Below are positions 8,397 through 15,398 of a DNA stretch of 34,201 bases, in pieces. The notes beneath the pieces were generated by a model. It saw nothing but the letters and a program-made list of their open reading frames with translations, did no database searches and was not told where the DNA came from. This DNA comes from Buttiauxella noackiae ATCC 51607. Lineage in GTDB: Bacteria; Pseudomonadota; Gammaproteobacteria; Enterobacterales; Enterobacteriaceae. The DNA is taken from contig NZ_LXEO01000057.1 of assembly GCF_001654865.1 (NCBI RefSeq), positions 1 through 34,201 of the forward strand. Direction: 5' to 3'. A program made the translations under genes and the position numbers. The stretch's first letter is position 1, and each line of letters opens with the position of its first letter.

Positions 8397-9941
8397 ATGG
8401 CCGAGTCACAACCGCTACCTGACGCCCCTTGCGGGGCGGAATATCTGCGAGCCGTGCTGCGCGCCCCGGTTTACGAAGTCGCGCAGGTCACGCCATTACA
8501 GAAGATGGAAAAGCTCTCTTCGCGTCTGGATAACGTCATTCTGGTGAAACGTGAAGATCGCCAGCCGGTGCATAGTTTCAAACTGCGCGGCGCATACGCG
8601 ATGATTGCCGGGCTGAATAGTGAGCAAAAAGCTAGCGGCGTGATTACGGCTTCGGCTGGCAACCACGCCCAGGGTGTTGCGCTTTCCTCAACGCGTTTAG
8701 GCATCAAGTCTCTGATTGTTATGCCGGTTACCACGGCTGACATCAAAGTGGATGCTGTCAGAGCGTTTGGTGGGGAAGTGCTGCTACATGGCGCAAACTT
8801 TGATGAAGCGAAAGCGCGCGCAATCGAGCTTTCGCAGCAGCAGGGTTTCACTTACGTTCCTCCGTTTGACCACCCGGCAGTCATTGCCGGGCAGGGCACG
8901 CTGGCGCTGGAACTGCTGCAGCAAGATGCACATATCGATCGTATATTTGTTCCGGTTGGTGGCGGCGGTTTAGCGGCAGGTGTCGCGGTGCTTATCAAAC
9001 AGCTGATGCCACAAATCAAAGTGATTGCCGTTGAAGCGGAAGATTCAGCTTGCCTGAAAGCCGCGCTGGATGCAGGAAAGCCGGTAGATTTGGCGCGTGT
9101 AGGTCTGTTCGCTGAAGGTGTGGCGGTTAAACGCATCGGCGATGAAACATTCCGTCTGTGCCAGGAATATCTCGACGACATTATCACCGTGGATAGCGAT
9201 GCGATTTGCGCTGCGATGAAAGATCTGTTCGAAGATGTTCGTGCGGTCGCTGAGCCATCTGGCGCGCTGGCGCTGGCTGGGATGAAGAAATACATCCAGC
9301 AGCATCAGATCCGTGGTGAACGCCTTGCGCACGTATTATCCGGCGCGAACGTAAACTTCCACGGCTTACGTTATGTCTCTGAACGTTGTGAGCTTGGCGA
9401 ACAGCGTGAAGCGCTGCTGGCGGTGACCATTCCTGAGCAACAGGGCAGCTTCCTGAAATTCTGCCAGGTGCTTGGCGGGCGTTCGGTTACGGAATTTAAT
9501 TATCGTTATTCCAGTTCGTCAGAAGCCTGCATTTTTGTTGGTGTCCGGCTGACGCGCGGCGTTGAAGAGCGGCAGGAAATTATCGCCCTGCTTAATGACG
9601 GCGGTTACGGCGTTGTCGATTTGTCTGACGACGAGATGGCGAAACTGCATGTGCGCTACATGGTGGGTGGGCGTCCGTCTAAACCACTGCGTGAGCGGCT
9701 GTACAGTTTCGAATTCCCTGAATCACCGGGCGCTTTGCTGAAATTCCTGCAAACGCTGGGTACACACTGGAATATTTCGCTGTTTCATTACCGGAGCCAC
9801 GGTACGGATTATGGCCGAGTGCTAGCGGCGTTCGAACTGGGCGACAATGAGCCGGATTTCGAAACCCGGCTCAATGAGCTGGGCTACGACTGCCACGATG
9901 AGACAAATAATCCGGCGTTCCGTTTCTTCCTGGCGGGTTAG
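8397..9941 (+). CDS. ilvA: Threonine deaminase, biosynthetic
   Basis: A 514-residue PLP enzyme that converts threonine to 2-ketobutyrate and ammonia, the committed isoleucine step. The PLP lysine is Lys62 (HSFKLRG), the glycine-rich phosphate loop is VGGGGLAAG, and the C-terminal ~190 residues carry two ACT-like regulatory subdomains (repeated LLAVTIPE and LYSFEFPE starts) where isoleucine inhibits and valine activates. Two ATGs are adjacent; the second (8397) gives the E. coli length and a 6-base gap from GGAGG at 8386-8390, better than the 3 bases for the ATG at 8394. The stop overlaps the convergent ilvY stop by three bases (9939-9940 shared). Confidence 0.96.
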   Translation: MAESQPLPDAPCGAEYLRAVLRAPVYEVAQVTPLQKMEKLSSRLDNVILVKREDRQPVHSFKLRGAYAMIAGLNSEQKASGVITASAGNHAQGVALSSTRLGIKSLIVMPVTTADIKVDAVRAFGGEVLLHGANFDEAKARAIELSQQQGFTYVPPFDHPAVIAGQGTLALELLQQDAHIDRIFVPVGGGGLAAGVAVLIKQLMPQIKVIAVEAEDSACLKAALDAGKPVDLARVGLFAEGVAVKRIGDETFRLCQEYLDDIITVDSDAICAAMKDLFEDVRAVAEPSGALALAGMKKYIQQHQIRGERLAHVLSGANVNFHGLRYVSERCELGEQREALLAVTIPEQQGSFLKFCQVLGGRSVTEFNYRYSSSSEACIFVGVRLTRGVEERQEIIALLNDGGYGVVDLSDDEMAKLHVRYMVGGRPSKPLRERLYSFEFPESPGALLKFLQTLGTHWNISLFHYRSHGTDYGRVLAAFELGDNEPDFETRLNELGYDCHDETNNPAFRFFLAG

Positions 9942-10831
9942 TGACTACCGGGCAGTAATTTCCAGAATGCATGTACAAGCGGCTCATTGAGCCGCTTTTT
10001 TTGTACGCAAACGCCCAGTTCAAACGGCGTGGTTTCATCGTTTCGTTCCAGAATCTGCACGCGGTTGCGCACCGGTTCAGGGCTGTTCTCCAGCACGATT
10101 TCAGGGATCAGTGCGACACCACAGCCCAGCGCCACCATTGAAACCATCGCTTCATGCCCTGCCACCGTTGCATAAATAAATGGGTTACTGATTTTATGAC
10201 GGCGAAACCACAATTCAATGCGGCGGCGAACTGGCCCCTGGTCTGGCAGAATAAACGGAATTTTGGCCCAGTCGGGATCGGGCAGGTTCACCTGCGCACG
10301 AACCGGGCAGGGCAATGCCGGCGCGATAAGTGCCACGGATAAGTTATCCAGAATCGAGAAAGCAACGCCGGGCGGTAACATTTCTGGCTTACCGGCGATG
10401 GCGAGATCCGCTTCATCGGAGTCCACTTTTTCTACCGCATCGGCGGCATCGCCTGTGGTCAGTTTGATCTCCACATTGGGATGTTCAGCACGGAATCTGT
10501 CGAGAATTGGGGGTAAATGACTATACGCGGCGGTGACCGAGCAAAAAAGATGGAGCTCGCCAGTCAGCGATGGCCCTTCCTGCCCGATGGTGTGGCGCAT
10601 CTGCTGATACTGCAAAAGCGTGTGCTGGGCGAACTGTTTGAGTTGTTCTCCAGCTTCAGTCAGCGTCACGGTGCGGTTATCACGTAAAAACAGAGGTTGG
10701 CCGAGATCGTCTTCAAGGCGCTGGATTTGGCGCGAAAGTGTTGAAGGGCTTACGTGCATCGCGCGTGCGCTCCTGCCGAAATGGCGACTTTCAGCAAGGT
10801 GGAGAAACGTTTTTAGATCCCGTAAGTCCAT
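9938..10831 (-). CDS. ilvY: LysR-family activator IlvY
   Basis: A 297-residue LysR-type regulator with N-terminal helix-turn-helix (MDLRDLKTFLHLAESRHFGR, then VSPSTLSRQIQRLE). In E. coli IlvY binds its two operators in the ilvYC intergenic region, represses itself and activates ilvC when the substrate acetolactate or acetohydroxybutyrate is present. The start at 10831 is preferred over the ATG two codons upstream: it gives the E. coli N-terminus and leaves 9 bases after GAGAG instead of 3. The 3' end of the gene contains the transcription terminator of the opposing ilv operon (9977-10002), so this coding stretch has a double job. Confidence 0.96.
   Translation of the reverse strand: MDLRDLKTFLHLAESRHFGRSARAMHVSPSTLSRQIQRLEDDLGQPLFLRDNRTVTLTEAGEQLKQFAQHTLLQYQQMRHTIGQEGPSLTGELHLFCSVTAAYSHLPPILDRFRAEHPNVEIKLTTGDAADAVEKVDSDEADLAIAGKPEMLPPGVAFSILDNLSVALIAPALPCPVRAQVNLPDPDWAKIPFILPDQGPVRRRIELWFRRHKISNPFIYATVAGHEAMVSMVALGCGVALIPEIVLENSPEPVRNRVQILERNDETTPFELGVCVQKKRLNEPLVHAFWKLLPGSH
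9977..10002 (+). terminator. ilvGMEDA operon terminator inside ilvY
   Basis: AAGCGGCTC at 9977-9985 and GAGCCGCTT at 9989-9997 form a 9-bp stem with a three-base loop, followed by T to 10002. It is 35 bases after the ilvA stop and lies wholly within the antisense of the ilvY coding region, where it encodes KKRLNEPL. It is oriented to end the ilvGMEDA transcript. Confidence 0.9.
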
Positions 10832-10851
10832 GGTCATCAGCTCTCTTTTTT

Positions 10852-10920
10852 ACGTTGCATAAATTGCAACGTCACGTTGTTAATATATCAATTTAAGCAA
10901 CGCATTTCCTGTCATATAGT
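10852..10920. promoter_or_regulatory. ilvY-ilvC operators and ilvC promoter
   Basis: A perfect inverted repeat, ACGTTGCA, five bases, TGCAACGT, at 10852-10872 is the likely first IlvY operator, close to the ilvY start. A second, looser dyad, CGTTG at 10875-10879 and CAACG at 10898-10902, abuts a weak ilvC -35 (TTTAAG, 10892-10897) placed 17 bp before a good -10, TATAGT at 10915-10920. A strong -10 with a poor -35 overlapped by an operator is what an activated LysR promoter should look like, and it matches the known E. coli ilvYC arrangement. Confidence 0.8.
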
Positions 10921-10997
10921 GGGTTCATTATCGCAAGCAAGACACGGCTGGCGAACCTTATAAAAGCACAACACAACGACTACGGAGTACCACCACG

Positions 10998-12473
10998 ATG
11001 GCTAATTATTTCAACACTTTGAACCTGCGTCAGCAGTTGGCGCAACTGGGTAAATGTCGTTTCATGGGGCGAGCAGAATTCGCCGATGAAGCAAGCTACC
11101 TCAAAGGCAAAAAAGTCGTCATCGTCGGCTGTGGCGCACAGGGCCTGAATCAGGGTCTCAACATGCGCGACTCCGGTCTGGATGTTGCTTATGCTCTGCG
11201 CGCAGAAGCTATCGCTGAGAAACGTGCTTCATGGCGTAAAGCGACCGAAAACGGTTTTAAAGTTGGCACCTACGAAGAACTGATCCCACAGGCTGACCTG
11301 GTTGTTAACCTGACGCCAGACAAGCAGCACTCCGCAGTAGTTAAAGCTGTACAGCCAATGATGAAAGATGGCGCTGCGCTGGGTTATTCCCACGGTTTCA
11401 ACGTGGTTGAAGTGGGTGAGCAAATTCGTAAAGACATCACCGTTGTGATGGTTGCGCCAAAATGTCCGGGTACTGAAGTTCGTGAAGAATACAAACGTGG
11501 TTTCGGCGTGCCGACGCTGATTGCGGTTCACCCGGAAAACGATCCGAAAGGCGAAGGCATGGCGATCGCTAAAGCCTGGGCTGCGGCGACTGGCGGTCAC
11601 CGTGCAGGTGTTCTGGAATCTTCCTTCGTGGCAGAAGTGAAATCTGACCTGATGGGCGAGCAAACTATCCTGTGCGGTATGCTGCAGGCGGGTTCTCTGC
11701 TGTGCTTCGATAAGCTGGTGGAAGAAGGCACTGATCCGGCATATGCAGAAAAACTGATTCAGTTCGGCTGGGAAACCATCACCGAAGCGCTGAAACAAGG
11801 CGGCATTACACTGATGATGGACCGTTTGTCCAACCCGGCAAAAATCCGTGCTTATGCGTTATCTGAGCAACTGAAAACCATCATGGCTCCGTTGTTCCAG
11901 AAACACATGGACGACATCATCTCCGGTGAGTTCTCTTCTGGCATGATGGCTGACTGGGCAAATGACGATAAAAAACTGCTGACCTGGCGTGAAGAAACCG
12001 GCAAAACTGCGTTCGAAACCGCTGCACAGTTTGACGGCAAAATTTCTGAGCAGGAATACTTTGATAAAGGCGTTCTGATGATCGCTATGGTTAAAGCGGG
12101 CGTTGAGCTGGCATTCGAAACCATGGTTGATGCGGGTATCATTGAAGAGTCTGCTTACTACGAATCATTGCACGAGCTGCCGCTGATTGCGAACACCATC
12201 GCTCGTAAGCGCCTGTACGAAATGAACGTGGTTATCTCTGACACCGCTGAATATGGCAACTATCTGTTCTCTTACGCAGCAGTTCCATTGCTGAAAGAGT
12301 TCATGACAACTCTGCAAGCGGGTGATTTGGGCAAAGAAATTCCGGCGGGTGCGGTTGATAACGCGCAACTGCGTGATGTTAACGAAGCGATTCGTAATCA
12401 TGAAATCGAAACTGTTGGTAAGAAACTGCGCGGCTACATGAAAGATATGAAGCGTATCGCTGTAGCGGGTTAA
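10998..12473 (+). CDS. ilvC: Ketol-acid reductoisomerase, class II
   Basis: A 491-residue NADPH-dependent, Mg-dependent enzyme converting acetolactate and acetohydroxybutyrate to dihydroxy acids, the step between IlvGM and IlvD. The dinucleotide-binding motif [14 protein letters not shown] is near residues 35-50. The long form with duplicated C-terminal knotted domain (class II) is typical of enterics; E. coli IlvC is also 491 residues. It is transcribed alone, divergently from ilvY, and induced by its own substrates through IlvY. The start ATG follows CGGAG with an 11-base gap. Confidence 0.98.
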   Translation: MANYFNTLNLRQQLAQLGKCRFMGRAEFADEASYLKGKKVVIVGCGAQGLNQGLNMRDSGLDVAYALRAEAIAEKRASWRKATENGFKVGTYEELIPQADLVVNLTPDKQHSAVVKAVQPMMKDGAALGYSHGFNVVEVGEQIRKDITVVMVAPKCPGTEVREEYKRGFGVPTLIAVHPENDPKGEGMAIAKAWAAATGGHRAGVLESSFVAEVKSDLMGEQTILCGMLQAGSLLCFDKLVEEGTDPAYAEKLIQFGWETITEALKQGGITLMMDRLSNPAKIRAYALSEQLKTIMAPLFQKHMDDIISGEFSSGMMADWANDDKKLLTWREETGKTAFETAAQFDGKISEQEYFDKGVLMIAMVKAGVELAFETMVDAGIIEESAYYESLHELPLIANTIARKRLYEMNVVISDTAEYGNYLFSYAAVPLLKEFMTTLQAGDLGKEIPAGAVDNAQLRDVNEAIRNHEIETVGKKLRGYMKDMKRIAVAG

Positions 12474-12480
12474 TCGATTT

Positions 12481-12513
12481 TGTCGGATGGCGCTAGCGCT
12501 TATCCGACCTACA
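12481..12513 (+). repeat. REP-like palindrome after ilvC
   Basis: The stretch around GTCGGAT....ATCCGAC followed by CTACA has the form of an enterobacterial repetitive extragenic palindrome. The stem is GTCGGAT/ATCCGAC with an inner AGCGCT-type segment. It sits 7 bases after the ilvC stop and before the terminator, a common place for REP elements. It may protect the ilvC mRNA 3' end. Confidence 0.65.
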
Positions 12514-12521
12514 AAACAATA

Positions 12522-12556
12522 AAAGCCCGGTGCGTTTAGTCACCGGGCTTTCTTTT
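12522..12556. terminator. Bidirectional terminator between ilvC and ppiC
   Basis: AAGCCCGGTG and CACCGGGCTT form a 10-bp stem (12523-12532 with 12541-12550), followed by a T-rich tail on the plus strand and preceded by A-rich sequence for the minus strand. It serves ilvC and convergent ppiC. Confidence 0.92.
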
Positions 12557-12837
12557 TAGTTTCTGTAGAGAACTTTAATCACATGGTAGCCAAACTGCGT
12601 GTGCAGTGGGCCAACGGGCTCAAGCAGTGGGCAAGAGAACACCACTTTATCGAACGCCGGAACCATCTGACCCTGACGGAATTCACCTAAGTGACCACCT
12701 TTTTTGCCTGATGGGCAAGTAGAATGCTTTTTAGCCAGTTTTTCGAAGTCGCCGCCATTTTTCAGCTGTTCGAGAATTTCCTGAGCCAGTTTTTCTTCCT
12801 TAACAAGGATATGCAATGCTGCCGCGGTTTTTGCCAT
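12556..12837 (-). CDS. ppiC: Peptidyl-prolyl cis-trans isomerase C (parvulin)
   Basis: A 93-residue single-domain parvulin, the same size as E. coli PpiC/Par10. It is cytoplasmic, with no signal peptide. Family motifs are visible: [10 protein letters not shown] at the start, [20 protein letters not shown] in the middle and [12 protein letters not shown] at the end. The start at 12837 (MAKTAAAL) is chosen because it restores the E. coli N-terminus and has AAGG upstream; an in-frame ATG 16 codons earlier gives an unlikely extension. In E. coli the next gene to the right is rep (with decayed yifNO ORFs between), but here an accessory cassette intervenes. Confidence 0.96.
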   Translation of the reverse strand: MAKTAAALHILVKEEKLAQEILEQLKNGGDFEKLAKKHSTCPSGKKGGHLGEFRQGQMVPAFDKVVFSCPLLEPVGPLHTQFGYHVIKVLYRN

Positions 12838-12877
12838 GATAGTGCCTTGATTGGGTGGATATAAATCTGGCGGCAAT

Positions 12878-12905
12878 AATAGCATGCGTCATGTGATAGC
12901 CAAAT
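12878..12905 (-). promoter_or_regulatory. Probable ppiC promoter
   Basis: On the minus strand TTGGCT (12905-12900) is followed by a 16-bp spacer and TATTAT (12883-12878). This is a good sigma-70 match and lies 41 bases upstream of the ppiC start. Confidence 0.55.
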
Positions 12906-12985
12906 TTGGTTTACTTGCCTTTTACTTTGCAGCAATCCCTTCTTTACCACTCATTGATACGTCAGGTATATACACTTTGGCTTAG

Positions 12986-13074
12986 CAGGACAGATGTCCC
13001 GTCTGATTGAAGGAATCGGGAGGTAGGCTACTTTTCTAAAGCCCTTCTCCTTATTACGCAGGACGCCCGTCCTG
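12986..13074. promoter_or_regulatory. Twin palindromes, candidate operators of the cassette regulator
   Basis: CAGGACAGATGTCCCG at 12986-13001 and CAGGACGCCCGTCCTG at 13059-13074 share the core GGAC, four bases, GTCC in the same 16-bp frame. The second is a perfect 7-bp inverted repeat. Their centres are 73 bp apart, close to seven helical turns. The 16-bp dyad size suits a Crp/Fnr-type dimer. A weak promoter (TTGAAG 13007-13012, 16 bp, TACTTT 13029-13034) lies between them. They sit immediately upstream of the Crp-like gene at 13086. Binding is inferred, not shown. Confidence 0.5.
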
Positions 13075-13085
13075 TCTTTCCCGTA

Positions 13086-13802
13086 ATGGAGATCGCTATC
13101 ATAAACATAATGAAAGAGACTGAATTTTCAGATAGCTGGCTATCAGGTCTGACAAGGGTTGTACGTGATCCAGTGCTGTATGAACTACTAAAAAATTGCC
13201 CGCTGGAAATTATGCAGCGCTGGGTTTTTGAAGAAGTACCTCGTGGAGCAATGCTTTGCCGCCAAGGGGATAAATGCCAGCGTTTTTCATTAATTGTTGC
13301 TGGTGAAGTTGACGTCTTTTTTGAAGCTGAGGATGGCCGCCGTTATCGACAGGCTCGTTATAACAAAGGTGACATGTTAGGTGAGTTGGAAATATTTGAG
13401 TCACGGCACTACATCTGCTCAGTTTCTGCTGTGACTAATACGCAAATATTGAGCTTATCGCAGACACATTTTTGCCGTTGGTTAGCACTGGATAATTATT
13501 TTAATCAGCGGATGCTGAGATTTTTCAGCCAGCAATATTACCAGCTATCCAGAAAGGCAAGCAGCGACAATCTTTATTCACTTCATCAGCGGGTTTGTCA
13601 GGCGCTCTGGCAGAGGTTTCAACAGCAGCAGACGACAGAAATTTTTATTGATAAACAAAACATCAGCCAGGAATTTGCAGCCACAACGCGCAGTATTAAT
13701 CGCATCTTACATGACCTGAAATCGCTTCGGATTATTGATACCGAAGGAGAAAGAGTTTTATTGCTGGCTCCTGAGCAACTCAAGCAGGAGGCAAATATCT
13801 AA
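13086..13802 (+). CDS. Crp/Fnr-family transcriptional regulator
   Basis: A 238-residue protein with an N-terminal cyclic-nucleotide-binding-type beta-barrel (about residues 40-130; GELEIFESR resembles the Crp GELGLFEE), a dimerisation helix (about 135-160) and a C-terminal winged HTH (about 165-230). The residues that bind the cAMP phosphate in Crp (Arg82-Ser83) appear as Ile110-Cys111, so cAMP is an unlikely ligand. In the recognition helix TTRSINRIL the Crp Glu181 position is Arg202 and the Arg180 position is Thr201, while Arg206 matches Crp Arg185, which predicts a different DNA site. Cysteines are at 38, 58, 64, 111, 130 and 171. There is no clear ribosome site for ATG 13086; ATG 13110 is an alternative. 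It is the first gene of the cassette with the phosphorylase and pnuC, and by analogy with YeiL next to rihB/nupX it probably controls them. No symbol is assigned. Confidence 0.85.
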   Translation: MEIAIINIMKETEFSDSWLSGLTRVVRDPVLYELLKNCPLEIMQRWVFEEVPRGAMLCRQGDKCQRFSLIVAGEVDVFFEAEDGRRYRQARYNKGDMLGELEIFESRHYICSVSAVTNTQILSLSQTHFCRWLALDNYFNQRMLRFFSQQYYQLSRKASSDNLYSLHQRVCQALWQRFQQQQTTEIFIDKQNISQEFAATTRSINRILHDLKSLRIIDTEGERVLLLAPEQLKQEANI

Positions 13803-13826
13803 ATAAAGGGAAAGATAAGGAGAGGC

Positions 13827-14579
13827 ATGATGTCGCTTCAGCCACATATTCGGCTTGAAAATAATATGACGAATGCGAAGTACGCATTGCTACCGGGTGA
13901 CCCGGATCGGGTCGATCGTATAGCCTGCTTTCTGGATAACCCTGAGAAATTGGGTCAAAACCGTGAGTTTCGAGCTGTACGCGGCTGGTTTCAGGGTATT
14001 GAAATTCTTGTGCTATCCACGGGTATTGGTGGCCCGTCAACGGCGATAGCCATTGAAGAGCTGTGCCAGATTGGTGTGAAAACGATGATACGTATTGGCA
14101 GCTGCGGTGCGTTGCAGGATGACCTGGCACTGGGGAATATCGTTATCGCTCACGGTGCGGTTGCGGATGATGGCACCAGCAGAACCTATGCGCCAGCTTG
14201 TTATCCGGCCTGCGCCGATCCGCTGTTTACCGCAACGTTAGTCCAGCAGGCAAAACAGATGGGTGTCCCCGCCGTTTATGGACTGGTGCGTAGTCATGAC
14301 AGCTTTTATACCGAGCGAGAAGCGCAACTGGATGCTGAATGGTCAGCGCGGGGGATTCTTGGTGCGGATATGGAGAGTGCCGCACTGATGGTTGTTGGAG
14401 CATTACGCGGACTGCGCACGGCGTCACTGTTGAACGTGGTTGTCGAGCATAACGGTTGCCTGGGTAGCAGTATCAACGACTATGTGCAGCAGGAAGCTTT
14501 GTGTCTGGAGGGTGAAGAGCGACAAATCCTGCTGGCACTACGTGCAATCTATGCTGATAGTCAGCAAGGAGAAAAATAA
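13827..14579 (+). CDS. Nucleoside phosphorylase, PNP/Udp family
   Basis: A 250-residue phosphorylase-1 family enzyme. The N-terminal half resembles uridine phosphorylase: PGDPDRV (residues 23-29, phosphate site), STGIGGPSTAIAIEEL (64-79) and RIGSCGA (Arg89, Ser92). The C-terminal half is nearer purine nucleoside phosphorylase: SHDSFYTERE, then GILGADMESA with ribose-binding Glu183. The Udp pyrimidine-specificity loop (Gln/Arg in an insertion after SDTFY) is missing. At the place of the PNP catalytic Asp (SDH) is Glu207 (VEH). Substrate cannot be assigned; a role in splitting nicotinamide riboside or another nucleoside imported by the adjacent PnuC is the contextual guess. AAGGAG lies at 13817-13822; ATG 13830 is an equally good start. 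The stop overlaps pnuC by one base. Confidence 0.85.
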   Translation: MMSLQPHIRLENNMTNAKYALLPGDPDRVDRIACFLDNPEKLGQNREFRAVRGWFQGIEILVLSTGIGGPSTAIAIEELCQIGVKTMIRIGSCGALQDDLALGNIVIAHGAVADDGTSRTYAPACYPACADPLFTATLVQQAKQMGVPAVYGLVRSHDSFYTEREAQLDAEWSARGILGADMESAALMVVGALRGLRTASLLNVVVEHNGCLGSSINDYVQQEALCLEGEERQILLALRAIYADSQQGEK

Positions 14580-15307
14580 TGGATTTTTTCAGTATTAACA
14601 ATGTGATGGTCACGATTCCTTTGGGCGAAGGTGGTTATGCACTGTCGTGGATTGAAGCGGTTGGTACGCTGTTTGGCTTGTTGTGTATCTGGTTTGCCAG
14701 CAAGGAAAAAATCATCAACTACTTGTTTGGGTTGATTAACGTCACGCTGTTTGCGGCTATCTTCTTCCAAATCCAGCTTTATGCCAGCTTGCTGCTGCAG
14801 GTGTTCTTTTTTGCAGCCAACATCTATGGATGGTACGCCTGGAGTCGGCAGACCGAAAATAACGAGGCCGCGCTGAAGGTTCGTTGGTTATCTCGTCAGC
14901 AAACCGTCGTACTGGGTGCGATTTGTATTGTGGCAATTATGCTGATGACGTTATTTATCGACCCGGTGTTTGCGGCGCTAACCCATATGATGATTTCCAT
15001 CTTGCAGGCCGTGGGTATATCCGTAGCGATGCCAGAACTGCAACCTGATGCGATGCCGTTATGGGACTCAACCATGCTGGTGCTTTCGATAGTGGCAATG
15101 GCGCTCATGACCCGTAAATATGTGGAAAACTGGCTGCTGTGGGTCGTGATTGACGTGATAAGCGTGGTTATCTATGCCATTCAGGGTGTTTACGCGATGT
15201 CGCTTGAGTATGTTCTGTTGACGGCAATTGCGATTATGGGCTCATGTAGTTGGGTTGCCCGTGCAAAACGTAATGGCTATACACCTCTGGCTTCTGCCGC
15301 TTCCTGA
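14579..15307 (+). CDS. pnuC: PnuC-type nicotinamide riboside transporter
   Basis: A 242-residue integral membrane protein very similar to E. coli PnuC (about 239 aa): [51 protein letters not shown] and MPELQPDA are nearly verbatim. The family has seven membrane helices and a SWEET-like fold and moves nicotinamide riboside by facilitated diffusion, trapped inside by phosphorylation. The substrate motif W-x-x-W-x-x-x-(N/D) is present as [10 protein letters not shown], with Asp where I recall E. coli having Asn. The ATG overlaps the phosphorylase stop (TAATG), with AAGGAG just upstream, so the two are translationally coupled. E. coli pnuC is next to nadA and under NadR; this location is different, so it may be a second copy. 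Confidence 0.9.
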   Translation: MDFFSINNVMVTIPLGEGGYALSWIEAVGTLFGLLCIWFASKEKIINYLFGLINVTLFAAIFFQIQLYASLLLQVFFFAANIYGWYAWSRQTENNEAALKVRWLSRQQTVVLGAICIVAIMLMTLFIDPVFAALTHMMISILQAVGISVAMPELQPDAMPLWDSTMLVLSIVAMALMTRKYVENWLLWVVIDVISVVIYAIQGVYAMSLEYVLLTAIAIMGSCSWVARAKRNGYTPLASAAS

Positions 15308-15360
15308 TTTTTCGGGCAGCTCGATTGGGCTGCCCGCTGCATCATCCGACCCACTTCTGC

Positions 15361-15366
15361 TACAAT
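15361..15366 (+). promoter_or_regulatory. Probable -10 element of rep
   Basis: TACAAT is a 5/6 match to the sigma-70 -10 hexamer, 32 bases before the rep ATG and after the pnuC stop. No convincing -35 is seen at 16-18 bp. It suggests that rep keeps its own promoter downstream of the inserted cassette. Confidence 0.4.
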
Positions 15367-15398
15367 CCTTCCCCCGTTCGAAGATTGAGCAATACATC

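Noticed and set aside
15313-15336. CGGGCAGC/GCTGCCCG hairpin between pnuC and rep as a terminator
   Set aside because: The 8-bp stem is real, but no T run follows on either strand (the Ts precede it), so it is not a standard intrinsic terminator; read-through into rep or Rho-dependent ending are both possible.
15228-15398. 57-codon N-terminal extension of rep
   Set aside because: The frame is open but lies in the pnuC 3' end and promoter region. The start at 15399 gives the exact Rep N-terminus and length.
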